This document shows positions 7,768-14,960 of a stretch of DNA of 43,146 nt, one piece after another. This DNA comes from Bacillus sp. ISL-55. GTDB taxonomy: Bacteria > Bacillota > Bacilli > Bacillales > Cytobacillaceae. Location of the stretch: NCBI RefSeq assembly GCF_018613155.1, contig NZ_JAGGQU010000047.1, positions 1-43,146 on the forward strand. Reading direction: 5' to 3'. How positions within the stretch are numbered: position 1 is the stretch's first letter; every line of letters begins with the position of its first letter. The position numbers and the translations under genes were made by a program. The notes under the pieces are model-generated. The model saw only the letters and a list, made by a program, of their open reading frames with translations. It had not been told where the DNA came from and searched no databases.

Positions 7768-8632
7768 CACTTTTCAATGTGAAAATCGCAAGTTCAGGCT
7801 GGGACAAAAACCTGAACGGGAGCCTGGTCGTTCCAAGACCGCGGTTCACATATAGAGTCAGACCGTCGTTGGGGCCAATAGTATAAAAACCCTCCACATA
7901 TTTTTCGGCAAAAGGCGGGGTAACCAATGGCCCGTAGAAAGGAATCTGGATTTGTCCTCCATGGCTATGTCCGCTCATCTGCATTTGGATTGGATGTTGT
8001 GCAGCTTCTTCTGCCTTGTCTGGAGCATGGGATAAGAGGATTGTATATGAGTTTGCAGGTATTTTGGCCATGGACGCGTTCAGATCCGGTTTACCGAGCA
8101 TAGCATCATCAATTCCGGCAATCCATATTGAACTGCCATCGAGAAGCTTAATGTTAGCTGAGGTGTTCAATAATAATGTGAATCCTGATTGATCCATTAT
8201 TTGTTTATATAGATCTGACCCGTATCCCCCATGGTCATGGTTACCATACACCGCAAACTTTCCTAACGGGGCATCCAGGCTGCTCAAAATGGAAATAAGC
8301 TTGTTTTTTTCAGTGAAGTGTCGGGGATCGTCAAGTAAATCCCCAGTAAAAACAATCAGGTCAGGCTTCTGGTTATTGATCTTGGTAATCAATTGATTCA
8401 GCTGTTCCATTGTATACTGGAATCCAATATGGGTATCGCTGAACTGAATGACCCTGACTCCATCAAACCCGGATGGCAACGCGGCATTTTTAATAGTATG
8501 CCGGGTAATATCAAGCATGCGGGGTTCAACTTCACGGGCATAAAAATAGCTCCCTGTGCCGAGTCCTGCAGCAGTCAACAAGGTTCCGACTGCCCTTTTT
8601 ATAAAAGTCCTCCGAGTGATTTGTTCAGACAT
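7751..8632 (-). CDS. ykuE: Metallophosphoesterase with twin-arginine signal (YkuE)
   Basis: A 293-residue calcineurin-like phosphoesterase. The metal motifs are complete: FSDTHIGF, FTGDLLDD, YGNHDHGG and SGHSHGGQIQIP. The N-terminus MSEQITRRTFIKRAVG followed by a hydrophobic stretch is a twin-arginine signal; B. subtilis YkuE is exported by TatAyCy and binds the cell wall. Substrate is unknown. ATG at 8632 is taken as the start; a TTG at 8644 in the same frame is possible, with AGGTTGG lying between. It abuts the c-di-GMP gene with no spacer and shares its terminator palindrome. Confidence 0.9.
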   Translation of the reverse strand: MSEQITRRTFIKRAVGTLLTAAGLGTGSYFYAREVEPRMLDITRHTIKNAALPSGFDGVRVIQFSDTHIGFQYTMEQLNQLITKINNQKPDLIVFTGDLLDDPRHFTEKNKLISILSSLDAPLGKFAVYGNHDHGGYGSDLYKQIMDQSGFTLLLNTSANIKLLDGSSIWIAGIDDAMLGKPDLNASMAKIPANSYTILLSHAPDKAEEAAQHPIQMQMSGHSHGGQIQIPFYGPLVTPPFAEKYVEGFYTIGPNDGLTLYVNRGLGTTRLPFRFLSQPELAIFTLKSEKTSS

Positions 8633-8807
8633 GAAAAATACCAACCTATTCCCGAATTTTCTCTACTATACTAGCAAACAAACAAGGAAATTAGAAGTGC
8701 CATTTTAGGGAAGGGCCTGATTCATGATGTTTTTAATTAATTCTAGAAGGGAAGAGGAAGGAAATATGACAGGTCCTTAATAGGTAAATGTATTCGAGGT
8801 GTTGTTG

Positions 8808-9032
8808 ATGGATGATTATGATAATAGGATGGAAATGATATTTATTCCCGCAAAAAATGGACATATAAAGGTTTTTGTATATGGTTTTAATCGTTTAGGA
8901 ACATGGGGGAATTCAGTAGCTGTCTTTAATGGCGAGAGTGCTGTCGCGAAAGGTTTTAATAAAAAAAGGACGATCGTCCATTCGCTTGTAAAGCTTCACA
9001 GGTCACTTGAAAAAAAGAGGAGAGAAAATTAA
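8808..9032 (+). CDS. Hypothetical protein, 74 aa
   Basis: I do not recognise this protein. It starts MDDYDNRMEMIFIPAKNGHI and has a hydrophobic beta-like first half and a strongly basic C-terminus (KLHRSLEKKRREN). There is no signal peptide, membrane helix or cysteine. ATG 8808 was chosen because GAGGT lies 7 bases upstream; GTG at 8799 is an in-frame alternative that would overlap that site. It sits alone between ykuE and a convergent C39-like gene. No terminator of its own is obvious. The ribosome binding site and lack of a competing frame support it being coding. Confidence 0.55.
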   Translation: MDDYDNRMEMIFIPAKNGHIKVFVYGFNRLGTWGNSVAVFNGESAVAKGFNKKRTIVHSLVKLHRSLEKKRREN

Positions 9033-9049
9033 AAGTCACTGTTATTGTT

Positions 9050-9085
9050 CCCATGCTTTCCGCCTGAATCGGCTTTCCTCCGGGC
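9050..9085. repeat. Possible remnant of a dispersed intergenic repeat
   Basis: The stretch CATGCTTTCCGCCTGAATCG and the following CTTTCCTCCGGGC resemble worn parts of a GC-rich Bacillaceae repeat with CTTTCCGC ends. The match is from memory and short, so this is tentative. Confidence 0.25.
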
Positions 9086-9107
9086 AATTCATTAGAAAAG
9101 ATCCTAT

Positions 9108-9140
9108 AAAAAAGACAAGGCCGGAATTAATTCCAGCCTT
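9108..9140 (-). terminator. Terminator of the C39-like lipoprotein gene
   Basis: AAGGC-GGAATTAATTCC-GCCTT forms an almost perfect self-complementary stem. On the minus strand it runs into CTTGTCTTTTTT. Confidence 0.75.
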
Positions 9141-9150
9141 ATCCCATATT

Positions 9151-9942
9151 TTAACGGTAACTGACTGCTCTTGATTGCATCGCTTTCCATGATGCAATAA
9201 AGCGATCTTTGTTTACTGACACTTGCTTTCTGCCAGATAGGGGGTCGTTCAGATAGACCGATGTTTCATTGAACCCGACCAGGACTACTGCGTGAAGGTC
9301 TAGTGGCGTTTTGATGACCTCATTGCCATGGTTCCAGGATTCCCACCGATCTGGCAGCCGATAATCACCGGTAGTCCAAACAACTGCTGGATAGCCATCG
9401 GATACATGCTCAAGTACTTCGCTAAAATCTTTGCCTGTCAAATTGACGGCTCTGCCTGGTAAATACCGATTAATTAAATCAACCATTGGTTTATCGAAGA
9501 CCGCGTAACCTGCCTGCTTTCCGGTCATATCTCCAACAAAACCTTCCGCAGGATTCCCCCAGCTCAAAATATCACCGTTAGCTGATCTCTTTAGAGGATC
9601 ATTATCTTTCTTTATCTCATTGAAAAGCTTCATTTTATCTGTATCAGCTCCGGCATATTTCAGCATCATCGCCAGGCTGGTTACTTCACAACCGTATTTC
9701 AACTCCGGATTTTGTTTGATCAAGGGTACATTCATTAACGCTTTACTTTTTTGTTGTTGCTCTTGTTTTTCTTGATTTTGAATAGGGTTTGGGACCGCAA
9801 TATCCTGAATTGGCTCAGGATTTTCATTCGAGATGATTGGTTCATTCAAGGTTTTCTGCATTTGTGTTTCATTTTCGGCGGGCGAGCCGTGGCTGCATCC
9901 AAGCAATGGAAGAAGAATGCCGATGAAATGCCACGTTTTCAT
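9151..9942 (-). CDS. C39-family (C39_2-like) cysteine peptidase lipoprotein
   Basis: A 263-residue secreted lipoprotein. The signal ends in lipobox LLGC, making C16 the lipidated residue. A 60-residue polar Gln/Asn/Glu-rich linker follows, then a papain-like C39 domain of the YvpB type. The catalytic Cys is in YGCEVTSLAMML, the His in DLHAVVLVGF and the Asp in VYLNDPLSG. These domains are found in bacteriocin-processing transporters, but stand-alone surface forms like this one have no known substrate. No bacteriocin gene or transporter is adjacent, so a role in wall or extracellular proteolysis is only inferred. The ATG at 9942 follows AAGGATG. Confidence 0.82.
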   Translation of the reverse strand: MKTWHFIGILLPLLGCSHGSPAENETQMQKTLNEPIISNENPEPIQDIAVPNPIQNQEKQEQQQKSKALMNVPLIKQNPELKYGCEVTSLAMMLKYAGADTDKMKLFNEIKKDNDPLKRSANGDILSWGNPAEGFVGDMTGKQAGYAVFDKPMVDLINRYLPGRAVNLTGKDFSEVLEHVSDGYPAVVWTTGDYRLPDRWESWNHGNEVIKTPLDLHAVVLVGFNETSVYLNDPLSGRKQVSVNKDRFIASWKAMQSRAVSYR

Positions 9943-10121
9943 GTCATCATCCTTCCATAAGCCTATATTTATTTTTGGTTTAAAAGATGATTTTATGACA
10001 TGAGGAAAATGGAAACAGTGTAACTGAGGGAATACTCATATTATGGTAAAATCATTCATATCACATTAGTGGGTTGTAATTTCTCAAGCAGTTGCATTTT
10101 GAAGGGAGGTTTCCGTTTTAA

Positions 10122-11330
10122 TTGGACGCTCTGGATATCTTAACCAACCTTGAACATGTCGTTCCTTTTTTTCAGCCGATTTTTAATGCGGATGAGCATA
10201 AAATCATAGGGTATGAAGTTTTGGGCCGGTATATTGACGGAAAAGATGATATAAGTCTCGGGTCTTTTTTTCAGGATGATTCCATCCCGGAAGAGTATCG
10301 GCTCGAAGTTGAAAATGTTGTTTTTAACAAAGCGATGGAAGTTGCCTCTCACACCGTGGAGCAGGAGCTTTTATGGTTTGTAAACAGGGATGCAGGTTTA
10401 CTAATGATGGATGATGGAGAAGGATTTTTGCAATTGATTCTTTCTTACCAGGAAAAGGGGATCAAACCTGAGCAAATTGTACTTGAAATTTCCGTCTCCA
10501 ACGAACAAGGTCATATACAGCATCTAATCAACTATTACAAAACCTTTGGGATTAAAATAGCTATGGATAAAGTTGGAAATGAAAGCGGCTATTTTGAGCG
10601 CATTGCAGGGATTGAACCTGAAATCCTAAAAGTTGATATGTCCTCTCTTAGGTCCAATAACTCTGGTCCTGCTTATCTCGATGTCCTCCATTCTTTATCA
10701 ATTCTCGCGCGCAAGATTGGCGCAACCCTATTGTTTGAAAACATCGAAACCCCTTACCAGCTGCAGTTTGCCTGGAAGAACGGAGGCAGGTTATATCAAG
10801 GGTTTTATCTGATTAAACCTCAAAGGGAATTAGTTAAAAAAGATATTCTCAGGGAAAAATTAAAGGCTGAAATTCATGGGTTTATTCTATCCGAGAAGAA
10901 AAGGCTTCATGCTTTTTTTGATTTGAGAATCGAGTTGCATACAAAGTTCCAGGATCTGATAAACCGCCATAAAAAATGGCCAAATCCAAGCGAGTTCCTC
11001 ATGTCCCTTGGAGACAGCCTTGATGGAATTGCCTTCCGGATGTATATATGTGACGAAGATGGTTTCCAGCTATCGCCAAACCTTTATAAAACAGGAGATC
11101 AGTGGCTGCTGCAGCCAAAATACGAGGGTAAGAACTGGAGTTGGAGGCCTTACTTCCTCGAGAATATCATTAGAATGAGGACAGGAAAAAAAGGAATCCT
11201 GTCAGACCGCTACAGTGACATTGAAACGGGGGACGTCATTCGGACGTTTTCACTGCCTTTAAATGAAACAGAGTTTTTATTTGTTGATTTGAGCGCTTCC
11301 TTTCTTAATCAACGTGAAGGGTTATTTTAA
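10122..11330 (+). CDS. ykuI: EAL-domain c-di-GMP-binding protein YkuI
   Basis: A 402-residue cytosolic protein that aligns with B. subtilis YkuI (407 residues) throughout, including the near-identical RPYFLENIIRMR and ENWSWRPYF-type ends. An EAL domain covers about residues 1-245 and a PAS/Cache-like YkuI C-terminal domain the rest. The signature reads EVL at residues 32-34 instead of EAL, and the loop DDFG is replaced by MDKVG, so phosphodiesterase activity is doubtful; the B. subtilis protein binds c-di-GMP without clear hydrolysis. The start is TTG at 10122, with AAGGGAGGT about 11 bases upstream. In B. subtilis it precedes ykuJ; here five genes intervene. Confidence 0.92.
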   Translation: MDALDILTNLEHVVPFFQPIFNADEHKIIGYEVLGRYIDGKDDISLGSFFQDDSIPEEYRLEVENVVFNKAMEVASHTVEQELLWFVNRDAGLLMMDDGEGFLQLILSYQEKGIKPEQIVLEISVSNEQGHIQHLINYYKTFGIKIAMDKVGNESGYFERIAGIEPEILKVDMSSLRSNNSGPAYLDVLHSLSILARKIGATLLFENIETPYQLQFAWKNGGRLYQGFYLIKPQRELVKKDILREKLKAEIHGFILSEKKRLHAFFDLRIELHTKFQDLINRHKKWPNPSEFLMSLGDSLDGIAFRMYICDEDGFQLSPNLYKTGDQWLLQPKYEGKNWSWRPYFLENIIRMRTGKKGILSDRYSDIETGDVIRTFSLPLNETEFLFVDLSASFLNQREGLF

Positions 11331-11403
11331 CAAGCCGAAAAGAGCATAGTAAAACGGAATATGCACAATTTATATATACAGCCTTCTATAAGGGGGAGAT
11401 TAA

Positions 11404-11649
11404 TTGAGCATATATACGACCATGCTTTTACTGGCAGGTGCAGGGATACTGGTTGCTGGCCTTTTCTATACCTGGACTTTCGGAAAGGGACAGAAAAGGG
11501 CTCAAGGCAATCTGGATTCCCAGATTCCTGGTGCTGTCCAGGAACACGCTTATATCCGCAACCCGATTTTTTTGACATATATAATTGTTCTCTCCATTGC
11601 CCTGTTGTTCGTCGTTTATTTTGCAGTGACTACTGGAACAGGGTATTAA
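11404..11649 (+). CDS. Small two-helix membrane protein, 81 aa
   Basis: A short protein with one hydrophobic helix at about residues 5-27 and another at about 55-76, joined by a polar basic loop (FGKGQKRAQGNLDSQIPGAV). I do not recognise the family. The start is TTG at 11404 behind AAGGGGGAGA. It lies 73 bases after ykuI on the same strand and ends directly at a terminator, so co-transcription with ykuI is plausible. The topology suggests a membrane-bound helper, but no function can be assigned. Confidence 0.7.
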   Translation: MSIYTTMLLLAGAGILVAGLFYTWTFGKGQKRAQGNLDSQIPGAVQEHAYIRNPIFLTYIIVLSIALLFVVYFAVTTGTGY

Positions 11650-11676
11650 CCTCCAAATGGGGGTTATTTTTTTGGT
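11647..11676 (+). terminator. Rho-independent terminator after the ykuI-linked membrane gene
   Basis: TAACCTCC and GGGGGTTA pair around AAAT, followed by seven T. The stem begins at the stop codon. Confidence 0.8.
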
Positions 11677-11712
11677 TAAAATGAAATGTCACCTGATAAA
11701 ACTACAATTTTT

Positions 11713-11741
11713 TTGACATATGCGTTAGTTCGAGTCATATG
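11713..11741 (+). promoter_or_regulatory. Possible sigma-A promoter for the secreted-protein gene
   Basis: A perfect TTGACA at 11713-11718 is followed after 17 bases by CATATG (4 of 6). It would leave an untranslated leader of about 125 bases. The leader contains an operator-like inverted repeat, TTACGAA/TTCGTAA, at 11794-11812. Confidence 0.4.
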
Positions 11742-11873
11742 AGGGTAAATTGATAGTGTGAAACAGATTTTTCTGTCAGATGCTGATGTTATTTTACGAA
11801 TGAATTTCGTAATCAAATAGGGTAAATGTTGGTAAAATTGTATTTACTAGTCATCACGGAGGAGGGGGAGAAA

Positions 11874-12545
11874 ATGGACAAGCAATTCAAGCTATTATTT
11901 TTGATTTTATCGTTTTTATTATTTATGGTTCCCGCCAACGCATTTGCAAATTCAGATTTGGATGGCAGAGAAGAAGTTTTCGCATTCCTCGGTAAGGCGT
12001 TTGATTCACAGGTAACCTTAAGTGAAAAAAGCCGGAGTATGGAGGAAATTGAAGAAGTACTGGATCCTTATTTTACAGAGGACTATAAGTCCCGATTCAT
12101 AGAAGAGAATGTGGTTGGACAGGAAAATGATTACCAGACTTACGGAACAGACTTCGCTCTATATTATATTCCGTTTTATGCCTTTTCAGAAAAAACAAAA
12201 GTCGTCGAAATGGAGAATGAAATTTATGTCATCGAGTTTTTCCCTGGCAACACGGAAGGACCTGTAGGCTATAAAGATCATTATGAAGGCTTGAAGCTCG
12301 TTAAAGAGACTGGTAAATGGAAGGTAGCAGATTACTTGTATGATGAGGTTCCACAGGGAGTAATCAATAAAGCCTATCCGGAAAAAGCGAAGGAGCAGGA
12401 TCAGGCTGCAAACACTGAGAACGAAGAAAAGCCGACGATCGAAAAATTGGTGTTTGGACCGAATTTCTCAACGCTGAAGACGTTCATGGAGTTAGGAGTA
12501 ATCTTCAAAAATGAGAGCAGGACATTGTTATTCGGTTTATTATAG
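11874..12545 (+). CDS. Secreted protein of unknown function (possibly DUF3993)
   Basis: A 223-residue protein with a clear signal peptide (FKLLFLILSFLLFMVP then ANAFAN, cleavage near residue 25). The mature part is acidic and begins with a helical segment (EVFAFLGKAFDSQVTLSEK). It ends in an unusual basic/hydrophobic tail. It resembles the Bacillus DUF3993 family as I remember it, at low certainty. I chose ATG 11874 because GGAGGAGGGGGAG lies just upstream; a GTG/TTG extension from 11826 would bury the signal peptide. It stands alone, with its own promoter candidate and a strong terminator. Confidence 0.7.
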   Translation: MDKQFKLLFLILSFLLFMVPANAFANSDLDGREEVFAFLGKAFDSQVTLSEKSRSMEEIEEVLDPYFTEDYKSRFIEENVVGQENDYQTYGTDFALYYIPFYAFSEKTKVVEMENEIYVIEFFPGNTEGPVGYKDHYEGLKLVKETGKWKVADYLYDEVPQGVINKAYPEKAKEQDQAANTENEEKPTIEKLVFGPNFSTLKTFMELGVIFKNESRTLLFGLL

Positions 12546-12550
12546 AAATT

Positions 12551-12592
12551 ATTAAGCGTGAAATCTGATAATAGATTTCACGCTTAATTTTT
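12551..12592. terminator. Bidirectional terminator, 16-bp perfect stem
   Basis: ATTAAGCGTGAAATCT and AGATTTCACGCTTAAT enclose GATAAT, followed by TTTTT. It separates the secreted-protein gene and the convergent glutaredoxin gene. Confidence 0.9.
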
Positions 12593-12830
12593 ATTCTTGT
12601 ATATCCAAGACCTTTTTCAACTTCTCAAGGTCAAAGCCTGTGATGATTTCTTCCTCAATCACGATCGTAGGTGTGGAATAGGAGTTGTAGATTTCAGTAA
12701 GTTCTTTCCTGCATTGTTCATCTTGGTTGATATTTTTTTCAGTATAGGCAAAACCGAATTCATTTAGGAACATTTTAATGATTTTACAGGGAGGGCAATC
12801 GTTCTGGGTGTAAACAATGATTTCGGTCAT
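12591..12830 (-). CDS. Glutaredoxin-family thiol-disulfide protein
   Basis: A 79-residue protein with a thioredoxin fold. The redox motif CPPC is at residues 12-15 and the cis-proline segment is STPTIVI near residue 53. The length is normal for NrdH/glutaredoxin-like proteins of Gram-positives. It should reduce disulfides in the cytosol; the electron donor is not clear. It lies one base from the end of the hydrolase gene read from the same strand and is therefore downstream of it in an operon. Confidence 0.85.
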   Translation of the reverse strand: MTEIIVYTQNDCPPCKIIKMFLNEFGFAYTEKNINQDEQCRKELTEIYNSYSTPTIVIEEEIITGFDLEKLKKVLDIQE

Positions 12831-12831
12831 G

Positions 12832-13794
12832 TTAATGGGTTCCTCCAGGATTCTTGTTTAAATAATGAGCCAGCCCCATGGCGCTGACATTTACATCGAG
12901 ATATAGCAGTTCGTATATCGGATGCTGATCTGACAGTCCCAGCTGGGTTAAGTGAGTTTTAATTTTATCATAAAGTTTCTGTGTAATGTACTCAACTTGT
13001 TTTTCTGGATGCTTTTCCTCTTGAACTGCCTGTTTTGCTTCTGTAACGAAAATTTCAAGCCAACTCTCCACTTGCCTGAAAGCTTCAGATGGTTTTTCTG
13101 ACATGCCATAATGTCCAAAATAAATTCGCTCTAGCCCGAGGTCCTTAAAACGGCTTATGGAATGAAGCATTTTTTCCGGATCAAACTGGTTGGGTGAGGT
13201 CGTAGGCAGGTAAAATTCTATGCCTTCGCGATCAAGCTGCGGATAAAAAATCCCGGCGGTGTCACCAGAGAAAATCCCGTTTGTTAGCGGGTGATAGATA
13301 CTGAAGTGGTGGTTTGCATGGCCTGGCGTATCTAAAAATTCAAGTGTCAGTGTCTCACTTATTTTTAGAGTGTCGCCGTCGCCTTTCACCACCAGGCGCT
13401 CTTTGGGAATCTCAACGATCGGGTCAAATAGCTGCGAAAACTTTTCACCATATACAGCCTTTGCTCCCATTATCAATCTTGAAGGGTCAGCTAGATGCCT
13501 GGCGCCCTTTGGATGAACGATTACTTTAGCATTAGGGCAATGCTGGAGCATCAATCCTGCTCCCCCTGCATGGTCTAGGTGTATATGTGTCACAATTATG
13601 TAGGAGATATCGGCTGGAGTTACACCTAGTGCTTGCAAGCCTTCAAGGATATAGGGAATGGAGGGACTTGCGGATGTTTCAATAAGCGTCACCTTTTCTT
13701 CGGTCAAAACATATGTACCTGTGCGTTCCGCCATATTTAAATCAAAATCATCAATCAGAAAGACATTTGCGGATAGTTTCAATGGTTTTTTCAA
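12832..13794 (-). CDS. Metallo-beta-lactamase-fold hydrolase
   Basis: About 320 residues, cytosolic. The zinc-binding motif is THIHLDHAGGAG, with further ligands in FLDTPGHANHHFS, FSGDTAG and FGHYG, so a binuclear site is likely. These proteins hydrolyse thioesters, lactones or related compounds; the substrate is unknown. I chose TTG at 13794 because AAAAGGAGT sits 7 bases before it; an ATG at 13839 in the same frame adds 15 residues but has no ribosome binding site. Glutaredoxin follows immediately, so a link to thiol chemistry such as glyoxalase or bacillithiol conjugates is possible but not shown. Confidence 0.85.
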   Translation of the reverse strand: MKKPLKLSANVFLIDDFDLNMAERTGTYVLTEEKVTLIETSASPSIPYILEGLQALGVTPADISYIIVTHIHLDHAGGAGLMLQHCPNAKVIVHPKGARHLADPSRLIMGAKAVYGEKFSQLFDPIVEIPKERLVVKGDGDTLKISETLTLEFLDTPGHANHHFSIYHPLTNGIFSGDTAGIFYPQLDREGIEFYLPTTSPNQFDPEKMLHSISRFKDLGLERIYFGHYGMSEKPSEAFRQVESWLEIFVTEAKQAVQEEKHPEKQVEYITQKLYDKIKTHLTQLGLSDQHPIYELLYLDVNVSAMGLAHYLNKNPGGTH

Positions 13795-13799
13795 AAAAT

Positions 13800-13809
13800 C
13801 ACTCCTTTT
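13800..13809 (-). promoter_or_regulatory. Ribosome binding site deciding a TTG start
   Basis: Read on the minus strand, GAAAAGGAGTG precedes TTG 13794 by 7 bases. The longer reading frame from ATG 13839 lacks any purine-rich site. Confidence 0.7.
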
Positions 13810-13977
13810 CAAAGCTTTTACTTGTACATCGTCTGACATTATTTTATTCTGTTAATATTGACATGTAAAGAATTGTGTATAGAAAATTCTGAAATCATTT
13901 TACATGGATATAAATAGGCCAATTGCAAAATCTATTTATAAGTTATTGGTTTTTGTTTTGAAAGGAGAGGAAGCATA

Positions 13978-14214
13978 ATGTCACAGCTTCAGGGAATAGT
14001 CACTCGTTTAAAGAATCTGCAGGAGCAGTCCAATGGAGGAGAACCTGCTCAACGCTTTTTTGAAGTTAATGGAGAGCGCAAATGCCAGGTTACATATCAT
14101 CCAAAAACGGAAACATACGAATTGGAAGTATACACTGACAAAGAAAAGCCGAAGAAATATCAATTCGACAACATTGATATGATTACAATCGAGATTTTTG
14201 ATCTTATTCAATAA
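13978..14214 (+). CDS. ykuJ: YkuJ family protein
   Basis: A 78-residue protein matching B. subtilis YkuJ (79 residues), seen in MSQLQGIVTRLKNLQE, QRFFEVNGE and FDNIDMITIEIFDLIQ. It is a small cytosolic alpha/beta protein with a known structure but no established function. The start follows AAAGGAGAGG. It is a single gene closed by a terminator and lies upstream of ykuL, as in B. subtilis, though the intervening ykuK is missing here. Confidence 0.9.
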   Translation: MSQLQGIVTRLKNLQEQSNGGEPAQRFFEVNGERKCQVTYHPKTETYELEVYTDKEKPKKYQFDNIDMITIEIFDLIQ

Positions 14215-14235
14215 TCTGTAATCTTCAATAACAAT

Positions 14236-14259
14236 GGGACCCATCTGTGGTCCTTTTTT
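14236..14259 (+). terminator. Terminator after ykuJ
   Basis: GGACC and GGTCC pair around CATCTGT and are followed by TTTTTTG. The stem is short but GC-rich. Confidence 0.7.
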
Positions 14260-14375
14260 GTTTTGAATTCTGTATTTAATATCCTCTTTTTCTTGAGGTA
14301 AACTAAATAAAAGCGCCTCCATTCGTTTTGTGATAAAATGTAATGGAAAGAAATCCATATTAGGGAGTTTTCGCC

Positions 14376-14822
14376 ATGATTAGTCTTTACAGCGGTGAGT
14401 TTTTAGAAGTGTCAATTAGAGACGTGATGATACCTTCTGAACGCGTAGCCCATGTCCAAGTCGGCAATAGCCTTGAGCATGCTCTTCTTGTTTTAACCAA
14501 GAGTGGGTATACTGCGATTCCTGTCCTTGACCCTCATTATCGACTGATGGGTTTAATCAGTACACCTATTATAATGGATTCAATTCTCGGCCTGGAGAGA
14601 ATCGAGTTTGAGCAGCTTGAGAAAAAACGAGTCGAAGAAGCTATGAATTCGAAAATACCAAGAATCAACATCCACTCAACTCTTCAATCCTCCTTAGACC
14701 TTCTTGTAGATCACCCTTTTCTCTGTATAGAAGATGATTCAGGAATTTTTGAAGGTATTCTGACAAGACGGACCGTATTGTTGAAATTAAGCAAGCAAGT
14801 TAAAAGGTATAATAAGAAATAG
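14376..14822 (+). CDS. ykuL: Tandem CBS-domain protein YkuL (c-di-AMP receptor DarB/CbpB)
   Basis: A 148-residue protein made of two CBS motifs, about residues 14-70 and 85-145, with no catalytic domain. It matches B. subtilis YkuL (DarB) and listerial CbpB. Known biology of the family: it binds c-di-AMP, and the unliganded form activates the (p)ppGpp synthetase Rel and, in B. subtilis, pyruvate carboxylase. This makes it a link between potassium/c-di-AMP status and central metabolism. The ATG lies behind TTAGGGAG. It is followed by a strong terminator, so it is a single gene. Confidence 0.9.
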   Translation: MISLYSGEFLEVSIRDVMIPSERVAHVQVGNSLEHALLVLTKSGYTAIPVLDPHYRLMGLISTPIIMDSILGLERIEFEQLEKKRVEEAMNSKIPRINIHSTLQSSLDLLVDHPFLCIEDDSGIFEGILTRRTVLLKLSKQVKRYNKK

Positions 14823-14831
14823 ACCATAAGG

Positions 14832-14860
14832 CAGCTCCCGGATACGGGAGCTGAATTTTT
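14832..14860 (+). terminator. Terminator after ykuL
   Basis: CAGCTCCCG and CGGGAGCTG form a 9-bp perfect stem around GATA, followed by AATTTTTT. Confidence 0.9.
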
Positions 14861-14896
14861 TACTTTTTAAGAAATAATAACTTTACTTTAAATACT

Positions 14897-14946
14897 CGCC
14901 AGCTTCAGTACTTGTCTGGGCTGAGCAAGGCGCTTGCGCTTTTCTT
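14897..14946. repeat. Short copy of the dispersed GCGCTTGCGC repeat
   Basis: A degenerate copy containing CAGCTTCAGTACTTGTCTGG and ending AAGGCGCTTGCGCTTTTC. It resembles the ends of the longer copy at 29985-30103. It sits directly before the ribosome binding site of the exporter gene. Confidence 0.55.
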
Positions 14947-14960
14947 TAAGAGGTGTGTAA

